Shown: piece by piece, positions 33,825-42,057 of the stretch
How the letters are laid out: the number at the start of each line of letters is the position of its first letter
How positions within the stretch are numbered: position 1 is the first letter of the stretch
Origin: UBA11957 sp963603285
GTDB taxonomy: Bacteria; Bacillota; Clostridia; Lachnospirales; Lachnospiraceae
Length of the DNA: 64,000 nucleotides
Assembly: GCA_963603285.1 (NCBI GenBank)
Contig: CAVCMG010000006.1
Span: 29,538-93,537 of the forward strand
Direction: 5' to 3'
Made by a program: the position numbers and the translations under genes
Notes under the pieces: model-generated
Told to the model about the DNA's origin: nothing
The model's input: the letters and a program-made list of their open reading frames with translations, nothing else
The model's database searches: none

Positions 33825-34970
33825 TCAACTCAGCCGTCTGGCCAGCCACGAACGATGCACCTTCATCGCCCCCACCGGACAGAATTCCTGACAACAGAAG
33901 CAGCGGATACATTTTCCGGTATCGATCACCGGCTTTTTCTCCTGCATATGGATCGCCTTTGCCGGACAGATCTGGCGGCACTTTTCACAGCCGATACACT
34001 GCTCCTTCTCCGGCACCGGCCGCGCCTTCAGAATCCGGCGCACCAGCGGCAGGGCAAACTGTGGCACGATCGACGAAAATTCGATACTGTCCAGCTTTGT
34101 GATATTCTGATAATCCTCCACAACGTATGACGCAGGATCCCCGACGATCCGCAGGTCAGAAAGACTCATACTGCCAAGCCCTCTTTGTGCTGCCGCAACG
34201 ATCGTAGGCACCTGCTCCGGCGAAAGGCTGATCAGATGCGCACATAAAAGATCCAGTCCGTACGGATCCTCCGATGCCAGAAGCGCACCGATATGGCGCG
34301 GCGTACCGCTGGTCGGCCCGTTACCCTCCATACCCACGACGGCATCGGTCAGATACAGCCGCGGCTTTAAGCAGGTATTCAGATCGATCAGCATATCGGC
34401 AAAATCGGCATGCTTCGGAAAACGGAAATGATACTCCGGCTTCATCGTGCCGGGGATCACACCGAACATATTTTTGACATTGGCAGACATCGCCATCATT
34501 CCATGGGTCTTCAGCTTACAGCAATCGATGATCGCGTCCGCCTGCAAAAGCCATGACGTACAGGTAAAGCTGTGCAGTACCTTTCCCCCGGGATGCTCCA
34601 CCTCCTGTGATGAAGTATCCAGATTCAGTTCAGCACCGGCCTCCCGGGCCATATGAAGCCCGGACAGCCGGTAATTGTGGGTCAGGGCACTTTCTGTAAA
34701 AAGTCCGCCCGGCGAATCGCCGATGATCACCCTGGCTCCCCGTTTCTTTAACAGCTCAGTCAGCACCGTAAGTACCACCGGATGCGTAACGACAGCCTTC
34801 TCCGGAGCTGCGGCTGATACCAGATTTGTCTTGATCGCCACCGTCATGCCCGGCTCCAGCCAGTCAAGCCCGCCGATCTGTTCCAGCAGAGCCTCCATCG
34901 CCTCCCGGACATGGCTTTCTTCATAGTCCGCACAGCCGGTGATGCCCACCGGCAGGTTATTTTTCTCCAT
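33825..34970 (-). CDS. DUF362 protein with two C-terminal 4Fe-4S clusters
   Basis: About 381 residues. The N-terminal DUF362 domain (about 1-300) has MTVAIKTNLVS, VIIGDSPGG, DAIIDCCKLKTHGMM and VKNMFGVIPG. Two ferredoxin motifs follow: CIGCEKCRQICP and CIRCFCCQEFCP, each C-x2-C-x2-C-x3-C-P. DUF362 proteins are cytoplasmic redox or maturation proteins of unknown reaction. ATG at 34970 is taken; a GTG 11 codons upstream inside the previous gene is possible and neither has an ideal binding site. It follows the homocysteine methyltransferase by about 10 bp, so likely one operon. Confidence 0.85.
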   Translation of the reverse strand: MEKNNLPVGITGCADYEESHVREAMEALLEQIGGLDWLEPGMTVAIKTNLVSAAAPEKAVVTHPVVLTVLTELLKKRGARVIIGDSPGGLFTESALTHNYRLSGLHMAREAGAELNLDTSSQEVEHPGGKVLHSFTCTSWLLQADAIIDCCKLKTHGMMAMSANVKNMFGVIPGTMKPEYHFRFPKHADFADMLIDLNTCLKPRLYLTDAVVGMEGNGPTSGTPRHIGALLASEDPYGLDLLCAHLISLSPEQVPTIVAAAQRGLGSMSLSDLRIVGDPASYVVEDYQNITKLDSIEFSSIVPQFALPLVRRILKARPVPEKEQCIGCEKCRQICPAKAIHMQEKKPVIDTGKCIRCFCCQEFCPVGAMKVHRSWLARRLS

Positions 34971-34980
34971 ATATTCTGTA

Positions 34981-36321
34981 CTACTCCATAACCACTGCGC
35001 CACAGGCGGTCAGCCATGCTTTTGCTTCCTCTGTCTCTGTCAGCGCATTCTTTTTCACAGCCAGACTGCCGCAGTAGCAGATCAGGGCTTCCTTCAGAAC
35101 ATCCATCCGCTCTGTCCGCAGGCATACCGGCAGATTCATACCGGCAATCGTACCAAACAGCGGCTCTATGGCCGGTACACTCTTCTCGCCAAGGCTGTCC
35201 ACATCAACGATCAGCAGATCGCAGTCCTCCGCATCCTCCAGCTCATCGATCACATCCTCATATGCCTGCTCTTCAAGACACTCTGCCAGCTCCTCATTTT
35301 CATCGGTACAGCCCGCACTGGAAATCTCTTCTGCTTCTTCCACATCGAAAATACGTCTGGCACTCGTCAGCGCACCGTCATACAGATGCTCTGTTTCGCT
35401 CTTTTCTGCAGATTTCTCTGCCTTTGCATCCAGCGGTATATACTGTCCCCGTTTTTTAAGCACCTCGCACACCGCCCGGATCGTAGCCGGTGTAGTACCA
35501 CAGCAGCCGCCGATCAGATCAACACCCTCATCAAGCAGCGCATTCGCATATTTTGCATAGGCTTCCGGCTCCATACGATATACCGTGCGTCCATCCTCCT
35601 GCTCCGGATGTCCGGCATTGGCTTTGGCGATCACCGGGATCTGCACGGCATTCTTCACCTTTTTCACAGCCAGCCCCATCTGATCCGGCCCCATGGAGCA
35701 ATTCAGTCCCACAGCATCCACACCCATGCGCTCCAGCGTCACAGCTGCCGCCGTGATTTCCGTACCGAGGAAGGTAAAACCATTGGCATCCACCGTAAAG
35801 GTTGCCAGGATCGGCAAATCACAGATCTCACGGATTGCCAGCACAGCCGCCCGCATCTCCTGCAGACTGACCATCGTTTCCACAACAAAGAGATCCGCAC
35901 CGGCCTCGTACAGGGCTTTTGCCTGCTCCTTATAGCCCTCGATAGCTTCATGGATCGACATCGTACCGTTTGGCATCAGCTGTTTACCGGTCATCGTCAT
36001 ATCTCCGGCGATCAGGGCTTTACCGTTTGCAGCCTCCTTACTCAGGGCTACGATACGGCGGTTGACCTCCTCCACCGGCATATCCACATGCTTTTCCTCC
36101 AGCATAAAACGGTTTCCGCCAAAGGTCGGCGCATACAGAATCTGCGTTCCGGCCTCCACATACGCTTTCTGCAGATCAAGCAGTGCCTGCGGATGCTCGA
36201 TCAGCCACACCTCCGAGCACACACCGGCCGGCATACCTGCCAGAAGGAAATTGCTGCCCGCAGCACCATCTAATAAAAGTACCCTGTCTTTTGTCAGTTT
36301 CTGAAATTCTGTTCTGTTCAT
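34981..36321 (-). CDS. Homocysteine S-methyltransferase family protein (MetH N-terminal-like)
   Basis: 446 residues. The barrel transfers a methyl group to homocysteine to form methionine. The start RVLLLDGAAGSNFLLAGMP, GLNCSMGPDQM with the first zinc Cys and GGCCGTTPATIRA with the Cys pair show a complete zinc site (about residues 1-300). The C-terminal 140 residues are acidic then folded (DCDLLIVDVDSLGEKSVPAI), perhaps a truncated pterin-like or regulatory domain; no cobalamin domain. GGAG eight bases upstream sets ATG 36321. It directly follows luxS, which releases homocysteine, giving a clear pathway link. Confidence 0.87.
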   Translation of the reverse strand: MNRTEFQKLTKDRVLLLDGAAGSNFLLAGMPAGVCSEVWLIEHPQALLDLQKAYVEAGTQILYAPTFGGNRFMLEEKHVDMPVEEVNRRIVALSKEAANGKALIAGDMTMTGKQLMPNGTMSIHEAIEGYKEQAKALYEAGADLFVVETMVSLQEMRAAVLAIREICDLPILATFTVDANGFTFLGTEITAAAVTLERMGVDAVGLNCSMGPDQMGLAVKKVKNAVQIPVIAKANAGHPEQEDGRTVYRMEPEAYAKYANALLDEGVDLIGGCCGTTPATIRAVCEVLKKRGQYIPLDAKAEKSAEKSETEHLYDGALTSARRIFDVEEAEEISSAGCTDENEELAECLEEQAYEDVIDELEDAEDCDLLIVDVDSLGEKSVPAIEPLFGTIAGMNLPVCLRTERMDVLKEALICYCGSLAVKKNALTETEEAKAWLTACGAVVME

Positions 36322-36337
36322 TTTCGTATCTCCTTTC

Positions 36338-36365
36338 AAAAAAAGGGAGCTTCATCCAAGCTCCC
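36338..36365 (-). terminator. Terminator between luxS and homocysteine methyltransferase
   Basis: Perfect 8-bp stem GGGAGCTT / AAGCTCCC, 5-base loop, then seven T on the minus strand. The T run abuts the GGAG of the next gene, so part of the operon transcript probably ends here. Confidence 0.8.
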
Positions 36366-36381
36366 TCTACGCTGTATTCTT

Positions 36382-36861
36382 TTATTCCGGATAGACCAGG
36401 CGATCCTCTCCAATGCCGTCGAGCACCTCCGCATAGTACTTTCCGGCGAGGTATTTCGCCATATTCAGATTCATATCCAGATAGTTACCGCAGTCCTTCG
36501 GAGAAGCGCCCGGCACTTCACCTTCAAAGTCACGGATAAATATATACATCCGCTGTACCAGATCCACGATATCCTTTGAGGACAGGTCTCCTGCCATCAG
36601 CAGATAAAAACCGGTACGGCAGCCCATCGGACCAAAATAAATGATCTTGTCTGCTACCTCCGGGTCGTTTCTTAAAAAGGTCGCACCCAGATGCTCGATC
36701 GTATGTACCTCCGCGGTATTCATGACCGTCTCCTCATTCGGGGAAGTCATGCGCAGATCAAAGGTCGTGATACATTCGCTGCCGATATAATCCTTGCGGG
36801 ATACATAGATGCCCGGTTGCAGCTTGATATGGTCTATCGTAAAGCTTGCGATTTTCTTCAT
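36382..36861 (-). CDS. luxS: S-ribosylhomocysteine lyase (AI-2 synthase)
   Basis: 159 residues. It splits S-ribosylhomocysteine into homocysteine and DPD, the precursor of autoinducer-2. Metal ligands are H53 and H57 in HTIEHLGATFLR and C124 in PKDCGNYL; the catalytic Cys sits in GPMGCRTGFYLL. Length is standard. ATG 36861 is preceded by AAAGGAG. The TTG eight codons upstream is inside that binding region and rejected. It is followed by a homocysteine S-methyltransferase, closing the activated methyl cycle. No pfs nucleosidase is nearby. Confidence 0.97.
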   Translation of the reverse strand: MKKIASFTIDHIKLQPGIYVSRKDYIGSECITTFDLRMTSPNEETVMNTAEVHTIEHLGATFLRNDPEVADKIIYFGPMGCRTGFYLLMAGDLSSKDIVDLVQRMYIFIRDFEGEVPGASPKDCGNYLDMNLNMAKYLAGKYYAEVLDGIGEDRLVYPE

Positions 36862-36877
36862 TATATAAAATCTCCTT

Positions 36878-37687
36878 TCAGTCAATCAGTCCCAGATGGC
36901 GCAGACCGTTGCGAATGCCAAAATGAAACATATCATTTGTCACATAATCCGCCATTTCGATCAGCTTCGGTGAAGCGTTACCCATGGCCACCTTTGTGTG
37001 AGCGTATTGAAACATCTCCAGATCGTTGTTGCTGTCGCCAAAACAGATCGTATCTTCCCTGGCCACATCCCACAGTCTGCATGCTACAGCCATGCCGACC
37101 GCCTTGGAATATCCTTGGGGAACAAACTCGATCGTACCGCCTGCAAAACCATCCGACTCATGCACAACAGCATGAAACCATGGCTTTAACTCTTCGACAG
37201 CCCTTTTTGCATCACAGCCTAGAACCGCCTTGGCACTGATCTTGTTGATAAACAGCCGGTCTTCATTCCCCCGGATCATGCGGAATTTCCGTCCAAGGAT
37301 CCGTGTAATATCCTCTGCATACCAGTCTACCTCATTAGTATACTCCTCCGGATCATAGTACATATACTCCCGGCCTTCCATAACAGGAACAAGACCGCAG
37401 TCTCTCAGAATATACAGTACTGTCCTCGCATCCTCGCAGGATAGCTCCTGATTGTATAAAACAATGCCGTCCTTTTCCAGATATGCGCCTGCAGACGCAA
37501 TAATACCGTCAAATCCGATTTTTTCCAGCGGTTCATCCACCAGTGCACGGCTTCTTCCGGTACATAAAAACGCCAGATGCCCCTTATCCTGCAGGGCATG
37601 GATCGCCGCCTCAGCACTGGCCGGCACGCCCTTGATCAGGTGACTGACCGTACCATCCGCATCAAAAAATACGGCTTTTCTTTCCAT
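36878..37687 (-). CDS. Cof-type HAD hydrolase
   Basis: 269 residues, HAD subfamily IIB: FFDADGTVSH (nucleophile), LCTGRSRAL, a large cap domain with YYDPEEYTNEVDWY, KAVGMAVACR and CFGDSNNDLEMFQYA. Probably a cytoplasmic sugar-phosphate or nucleotide phosphatase. GAGG is found at normal spacing before the ATG. It lies upstream of luxS with 16 bp between stop and start and may be co-transcribed. Substrate unknown. Confidence 0.88.
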   Translation of the reverse strand: MERKAVFFDADGTVSHLIKGVPASAEAAIHALQDKGHLAFLCTGRSRALVDEPLEKIGFDGIIASAGAYLEKDGIVLYNQELSCEDARTVLYILRDCGLVPVMEGREYMYYDPEEYTNEVDWYAEDITRILGRKFRMIRGNEDRLFINKISAKAVLGCDAKRAVEELKPWFHAVVHESDGFAGGTIEFVPQGYSKAVGMAVACRLWDVAREDTICFGDSNNDLEMFQYAHTKVAMGNASPKLIEMADYVTNDMFHFGIRNGLRHLGLID

Positions 37688-37724
37688 GTAAACTTCCTCT
37701 TTCCACCTGCAGCCGTATCAGACG

Positions 37725-37895
37725 TCAGTACAGCATCTCATCGTAATACGGACACAGATCCGGCGCCTCGGGATCGATCCCCTTTGCACCCTCACAGCTG
37801 ATATGACGTACTTTCCGGCAGTAGGTATCACAATGCCATTTTTCCGGCATTTTCTTTTTTCTGGTATCTTCTGCTGCTTCCTTCTTTGCTTCCAT
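37725..37895 (-). CDS. Small cysteine-containing protein, function unknown
   Basis: A 56-residue protein with a very good ribosome binding site (AGGGAGG seven bases before ATG). The first 18 residues are charged (MEAKKEAAEDTRKKK); the rest has four cysteines (C22, C26, C34, C48) in HCDTYCRKVRHISCEG and DLCPYYDEMLY, a possible small metal-binding fold. It is followed after 37 bp by the HAD phosphatase and luxS on the same strand. I do not recognise a family. Coding is supported by start signal, composition and operon position only. Confidence 0.7.
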   Translation of the reverse strand: MEAKKEAAEDTRKKKMPEKWHCDTYCRKVRHISCEGAKGIDPEAPDLCPYYDEMLY

Positions 37896-37993
37896 GGTGT
37901 TACCTCCCTGGTTTACAAGTCAAACAAGCCTACAGTTTTCCTTCTTTATTGTAAGGATTTCCCCTGGATTTGGCAAGCCTTTTTTGCGCAGGC

Positions 37994-38025
37994 AAAAAAG
38001 GCTGCCGCATAAAAGCGGCAGCCTT
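37994..38025 (-). terminator. Rho-independent terminator after rhaM-like gene
   Basis: Stem AAGGCTGCCGC / GCGGCAGCCTT with a 6-base loop, followed on the minus strand by TTTTTTGCC; 18 bp past the stop. Confidence 0.85.
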
Positions 38026-38042
38026 TCCCCCCAAATATCTGT

Positions 38043-38375
38043 TTAGTCCAGATGATAAACCTCTGTCATGTCTGACCAGAACTCGCCTTCCTTGCGGTCT
38101 TCGAGCGGTTGCATCAGCGGTTTTACGATATCCCACCACTTCTGTGTGGTCGGATCAGCAGCCATCTTGGCCATATCGGCATCATAATCATCACCGTCAT
38201 ACTCCATGTAGGTGAATAAATAATCACCCAGAGAGTAGATCGAATAATTTTTCAGATGACACTCTTTGATCATCTCATTAACGCCCGGTAACGGATCAGC
38301 ATGATGCGCAATGTAGGATGCCTTTCCTTCCGGTTTTACTTTGATCATCTGTCCAAATCTTCTTACTTCACCCAT
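38043..38375 (-). CDS. rhaM: L-rhamnose mutarotase family protein
   Basis: 110 residues of the RhaM/YiiL family (EthD-like ferredoxin fold), which interconverts anomers of L-rhamnose. Visible: FGQMIKVKPEGKASYIAHHADPLPGV with the catalytic His region, then NYSIYSLGDYLFTYMEYDGDDYDADM and WWDIVKPLMQPL. It is the second gene of a two-gene operon 15 bp after the URO-D-like gene. The sugar ABC transporter and LacI regulator nearby support a role with a 6-deoxyhexose or similar sugar, though no rhaA/B/D genes are present. Confidence 0.88.
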   Translation of the reverse strand: MGEVRRFGQMIKVKPEGKASYIAHHADPLPGVNEMIKECHLKNYSIYSLGDYLFTYMEYDGDDYDADMAKMAADPTTQKWWDIVKPLMQPLEDRKEGEFWSDMTEVYHLD

Positions 38376-38390
38376 TGACTTTACCCCGGA

Positions 38391-39440
38391 TTATTCGTAA
38401 ATTTTGTCAGCTTCCTCGAAGAGAGCTCTTACGTTTGCCGGCGGAACATCCGGCTGCAGAGCCTCGTGGCTTGGGGAAAGGATCAGTCCTGTCGGGAAGT
38501 ATCCTCTCAGCTCTTTAACCTTAGCTGCTACCTGCTCCGGTGTACCATTCGGCAGCAGATCCTGTGTATCAACACCACCACAGAAGCAAACCTGGCCTTC
38601 GAATTTAGCTTTCAGGTTAGCCGGATCCATACCAACAGCCAGTGCCTGGATCGGATGGATAATATCTACACCAGCCTCGATCAGAAGCGGGATAGCGTCT
38701 ACGATAGAACCGCAGGAATGGTACATAACCTTAACACCATAGCTGTGGCAGATGTCGATCAGTCTCTTGGCACCCGGGATAACGAACTCTTTGATCAGAG
38801 CCGGGCTGATCATCAGACCTCTCTGGCTACCCATATCATCACCGATCAGGACAGCGTGTACTTTGCCCTTTGTAGCCTCCAAGAAGATCTTCAGGGCTTT
38901 CTCATAGAAAGCTACGATATGATCATCTACATAATGAACCATCTCCGGCTCAGCAACCATGTTCATCAGGCAGGTCTGCATACCGAATGCAGCACAGAAA
39001 TCCTGGAAATGGCAGGCCCAGAGCATACCCATAACGACTTTATCCTTCGGAGCTTCGTCAACCAGCTGTCTGCACAGTTCCGGATCGATGTATTTTTCCG
39101 GATCCGGCCACGGATAGTTAACAGCCTCAACATCCTCCAGATCCTCGCACTGTGCGAAGCATCCGTCAGCTGTCAGTGTACGATGCTCTGTATCTACGTT
39201 GGAACCGTTCATATACCAGTCAAATGCAGCGAAGATAGCGTTGCAGTGCTCTGAATGATACGGAATCTCTACAGCGTAGAAGTCATCACCACAGACTCTT
39301 TTCAGATCCTTGATGTTGTCTACACCAAACTCTTTACACAGTCCCGGAACAGCCTCCGGAGTCGGATCACCCATCCAGCATGCCGGTCTGTCTACCGGTT
39401 TTCTTTCTACAGTAGCATAAAAACGTTCAATACTATTCAT
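38391..39440 (-). CDS. Uroporphyrinogen decarboxylase-fold protein (URO-D/MtaA superfamily)
   Basis: 349 residues, TIM-barrel fold of the URO-D/MtaA superfamily. Instead of the HemE N-terminal signature it shows a zinc-type set like methyltransferases: YHSCGSIVDAIPLLIEAGVDI followed by FCGGVDTQDLL. The N-terminus NSIERFYATVERKPVDRPACW is typical of catabolic-operon members. It is therefore not the heme enzyme. Such proteins are common beside sugar or methylated-substrate genes, with unknown reactions; demethylation of a methylated sugar or compound is possible. GGAG eight bases upstream sets ATG 39440. It starts the operon with rhaM, divergent from the LacI-type regulator. Confidence 0.82.
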   Translation of the reverse strand: MNSIERFYATVERKPVDRPACWMGDPTPEAVPGLCKEFGVDNIKDLKRVCGDDFYAVEIPYHSEHCNAIFAAFDWYMNGSNVDTEHRTLTADGCFAQCEDLEDVEAVNYPWPDPEKYIDPELCRQLVDEAPKDKVVMGMLWACHFQDFCAAFGMQTCLMNMVAEPEMVHYVDDHIVAFYEKALKIFLEATKGKVHAVLIGDDMGSQRGLMISPALIKEFVIPGAKRLIDICHSYGVKVMYHSCGSIVDAIPLLIEAGVDIIHPIQALAVGMDPANLKAKFEGQVCFCGGVDTQDLLPNGTPEQVAAKVKELRGYFPTGLILSPSHEALQPDVPPANVRALFEEADKIYE

Positions 39441-39547
39441 AATGTAATCTCCTTTCATAAACGACCTCACCGGTCGATGTCTTGCTTCCTTATGAGTCCA
39501 TTATAAGCAAAGGTATTCCAAAATGACAGCTTGTTTTTTTTCTTTAT

Positions 39548-39559
39548 TTAAACGTTTAA
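39548..39559. promoter_or_regulatory. LacI-type operator between URO-D-like gene and regulator
   Basis: Perfect 12-bp palindrome TTAAACGTTTAA with the central CG typical of LacI-family operators. It lies in the divergent space between the URO-D-like and regulator genes, upstream of a minus-strand TATAAT at about 39500-39505. The 14-base context TTTAAACGTTTAAC is repeated exactly at 47076-47089. Confidence 0.75.
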
Positions 39560-39691
39560 CCAAAACATTGACTTTTCCCGTCTTCCGTGGCAAACTATAG
39601 GCAGAAGCGAAATGCTGACATCCTTTTTTTACTTGAAATTCCGGAGTTTTTTCATCCGGCAGTTACCTGCACACTATTTAAAGGAGTTTCT

Positions 39692-41944
39692 ATGGCTACA
39701 TTAAAAGACGTTGCAAAGAGAGCGGGCGTATCCATCGCCACTGTCTCCTACTGCATCAATAATTCCCATAATTTAAGTCCCGAAACCCGGGCCAGGATCA
39801 ATAAAGCGATCGCTGATTTAAACTATATTCCCAACTCCCAGGCGCGCAACCTGAAGCGCAAGGCGTCCCGGGATATCTGTGCGATCTTCTCCAATATGGA
39901 GGACCGCTGTTTCAGCGAATTCTTAAAAGGCATCATCATCCAGTGCGAGACCTCTAACTATTCCCTGAATATTTCCTGCTCGTACAACGATGTGGCTACG
40001 GAGCAGCAGCTGATCAAAAATGCGATCAGCAAAGGTGTGGCCGGCATCATCCTTGTTACCTGTCAGCCGGAAAACACAAAGTTCTTTCAGGATACGATCA
40101 TCAAACACGATATTCCCACGGTCTTTCTGGACAGACTGCCAAGCCGCATTGATGCAATCTACTTTGGTTTTGACAACTACAGTTCCGTACATTACCTGAC
40201 ACAGCGCCTTGTCAACAGCAATTTCCGGGATATTCTTCTGGTCTGCGGCCCCGGCAAGGTATTTACGGATACCGAATCCGCTACGGCTTTTCAGGAAGTG
40301 CTGGAAGAAAACGGAATCGATGTTTCTGACCGCGTGCTGACCAGTGATGCTACCAAGGAGGGGGCTTTCAAGGTTTCGCTGCAGTCCTGGATCAACAATC
40401 CGCCGCAGGCGATCATCTCCACTTCCCAGGCGATCTGTCAGGGCGTGATCGAGGCCTGCAAGATCTCGGGACTCCGGATCCCGGAGGATATCTGTCTCTT
40501 ATCTCTGGGCGTGGACAACTGGAATACTTCTTCTTTTTACCCGGATATCATCCGTACCTCCCGCCCGGCATACATGCTGGCCATGCAGGGCTGTCAGGCG
40601 CTGATCAATCTGATTGAAGGCTCCGAGGAACCGGAAAACCGTTTTCATCTGTTCCGTGACAGTATTCTGGATTATCCGCTGCGTCTGCCGATGCCCCGCA
40701 ACCTGAATCTTGAAAAGGCCGATCTGTCGATCGGTACCTTAAATATCGCCTGCACCGAGCTTCCGACCATGCAGGCCATCGAGGCTGTGAGTCTTGATTT
40801 TTACCGCAAATACCATCTGCGGCTGCATTTTAATGTCATGAAATTCCATGACCTGTTCACAGTGATCCAGGAGGATTCTCACCGAAATTCGCCAATCTAC
40901 GATATCTACCTCTACGACAGCTCCTGGTTCCAGTACCTTTTGCACACCGGCTGTCTGAAGGATCTGACAGAGGAAGTCTATACCCTGCCGGAAATGCGCC
41001 GGTACTTTGTCGAACGGAATCTGGAAAACTGCTCCGACGGACAGAAAATCTACGGTTTTCCTGTGGTCGGCGGCACCCAGTTTCTTCTGTACCGCCGCGA
41101 TCTGTTCAATGATCCGGATCTGTGCCAGGCCTACAAGCGGGATCACCATATTTCCCTGCGGCCACCGGTCACTTGGAAGGAGTTTAACGCGATCGCCCGT
41201 TTCTTTACCAAAGAATATAACCCCGATTCCCCGACCGCCTACGGTACGGCGATCGCCACGGGCTTAAACGAGGAGCTGGCGCTGGAATTTGAGCCGCGCC
41301 TCTGGAGCCATGGCGGCAGCTTTTTCGATAACCACGGACATTTCTGTATGAATACACCGGCCAATGCCCGTGCTGTCACAAATCTTGTGGAAGCTTTGCA
41401 GTATTCCCAGCCGGATCTGTACTCCAATCAGGATGTCTTTGCCGAATTTTCCAAGGGCAATGTGGCTATGATTGTATCCTTTACAGAGTATGCCGCCCGT
41501 ATCCAGAGCCAGTCCCATTCGGAGTACCTGTACAAATGCGGCTACGCCATGATCCCCGGCCGTACGCCGGTCAATGTCGGCTGGCATTTCGGTGTATCAC
41601 CGAACTGTCAGAAGATGCCCTATGTGACCCGCTTTTTCCACTGGCTGCACGGTCGGCATAATTCCTACTATATGTCGATCTTAAGTGGTGCATCGGCACT
41701 GGAATATCCGTATAAGAATCACGAGCTGAAAAAGCTCTACCCGTGGATCGATCTGACCGCCGACGCCATGGAGGTCTGCCGCTCCCGTATCTATCCGCAG
41801 AAAACCCAGAATGGCTATCTGCAGCCAAACCAGTTCGAAGCCGCCATGTGTGACGAGCTCAGAAAGCGCCCCCAGACCCCAGCGGAGGTTTCCCGCTGTC
41901 TGGACGACATCCAGCAGAATACGCTACGCATGATGATCCGCTGA
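39692..41944 (+). CDS. LacI-family regulator fused to a solute-binding-protein-like domain
   Basis: 750 residues from ATG 39692 (AAAGGAG six bases upstream; the open frame continues 35 codons earlier without a site). Residues 1-60 are a LacI helix-turn-helix (TLKDVAKRAGVSIATVSYC). About 60-345 is the periplasmic-binding-type effector domain (DICAIFSNMEDR, PTVFLDRLPSR). About 355-750 is an extra domain resembling family 1 extracellular solute-binding proteins (VVGGTQFLLYRRDLFNDPDL, GNVAMIVSFTEYA, GWHFGVSPNCQKMP) but without a signal peptide, so cytoplasmic. It lies between the two gene sets it probably controls. The second sensor domain may read a different ligand. Confidence 0.88.
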   Translation: MATLKDVAKRAGVSIATVSYCINNSHNLSPETRARINKAIADLNYIPNSQARNLKRKASRDICAIFSNMEDRCFSEFLKGIIIQCETSNYSLNISCSYNDVATEQQLIKNAISKGVAGIILVTCQPENTKFFQDTIIKHDIPTVFLDRLPSRIDAIYFGFDNYSSVHYLTQRLVNSNFRDILLVCGPGKVFTDTESATAFQEVLEENGIDVSDRVLTSDATKEGAFKVSLQSWINNPPQAIISTSQAICQGVIEACKISGLRIPEDICLLSLGVDNWNTSSFYPDIIRTSRPAYMLAMQGCQALINLIEGSEEPENRFHLFRDSILDYPLRLPMPRNLNLEKADLSIGTLNIACTELPTMQAIEAVSLDFYRKYHLRLHFNVMKFHDLFTVIQEDSHRNSPIYDIYLYDSSWFQYLLHTGCLKDLTEEVYTLPEMRRYFVERNLENCSDGQKIYGFPVVGGTQFLLYRRDLFNDPDLCQAYKRDHHISLRPPVTWKEFNAIARFFTKEYNPDSPTAYGTAIATGLNEELALEFEPRLWSHGGSFFDNHGHFCMNTPANARAVTNLVEALQYSQPDLYSNQDVFAEFSKGNVAMIVSFTEYAARIQSQSHSEYLYKCGYAMIPGRTPVNVGWHFGVSPNCQKMPYVTRFFHWLHGRHNSYYMSILSGASALEYPYKNHELKKLYPWIDLTADAMEVCRSRIYPQKTQNGYLQPNQFEAAMCDELRKRPQTPAEVSRCLDDIQQNTLRMMIR

Positions 41945-41962
41945 TTCTTCATCTTTCATATC

Positions 41963-42010
41963 AAAACAGACCGCACAGCTGTTCTTTCGACAGTGTGCGG
42001 TCTGTTTTTT
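41963..42010 (+). terminator. Rho-independent terminator after LacI-fusion regulator
   Basis: Long stem AACAGACCGCACA / TGTGCGGTCTGTT with an inner CTGT/ACAG, then TTTTTT. Confidence 0.9.
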
Positions 42011-42016
42011 GCCGTA

Positions 42017-42048
42017 AAAAGCCACTGACCGGACGGCCAGTGGCTTTT
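42017..42048 (-). terminator. Rho-independent terminator of sugar ABC transporter operon
   Basis: Perfect 11-bp stem AAAAGCCACTG / CAGTGGCTTTT, 10-base loop; T run on the minus strand. It lies 10 bp after the last permease gene, back to back with the regulator terminator. Confidence 0.85.
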
Positions 42049-42057
42049 GGTTTTCAC

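Noticed and set aside
38391..39440. Heme biosynthesis HemE for the URO-D-fold gene
   Set aside because: The zinc-type SCG...CGG motifs and sugar-regulon context fit the MtaA-like branch, not HemE.
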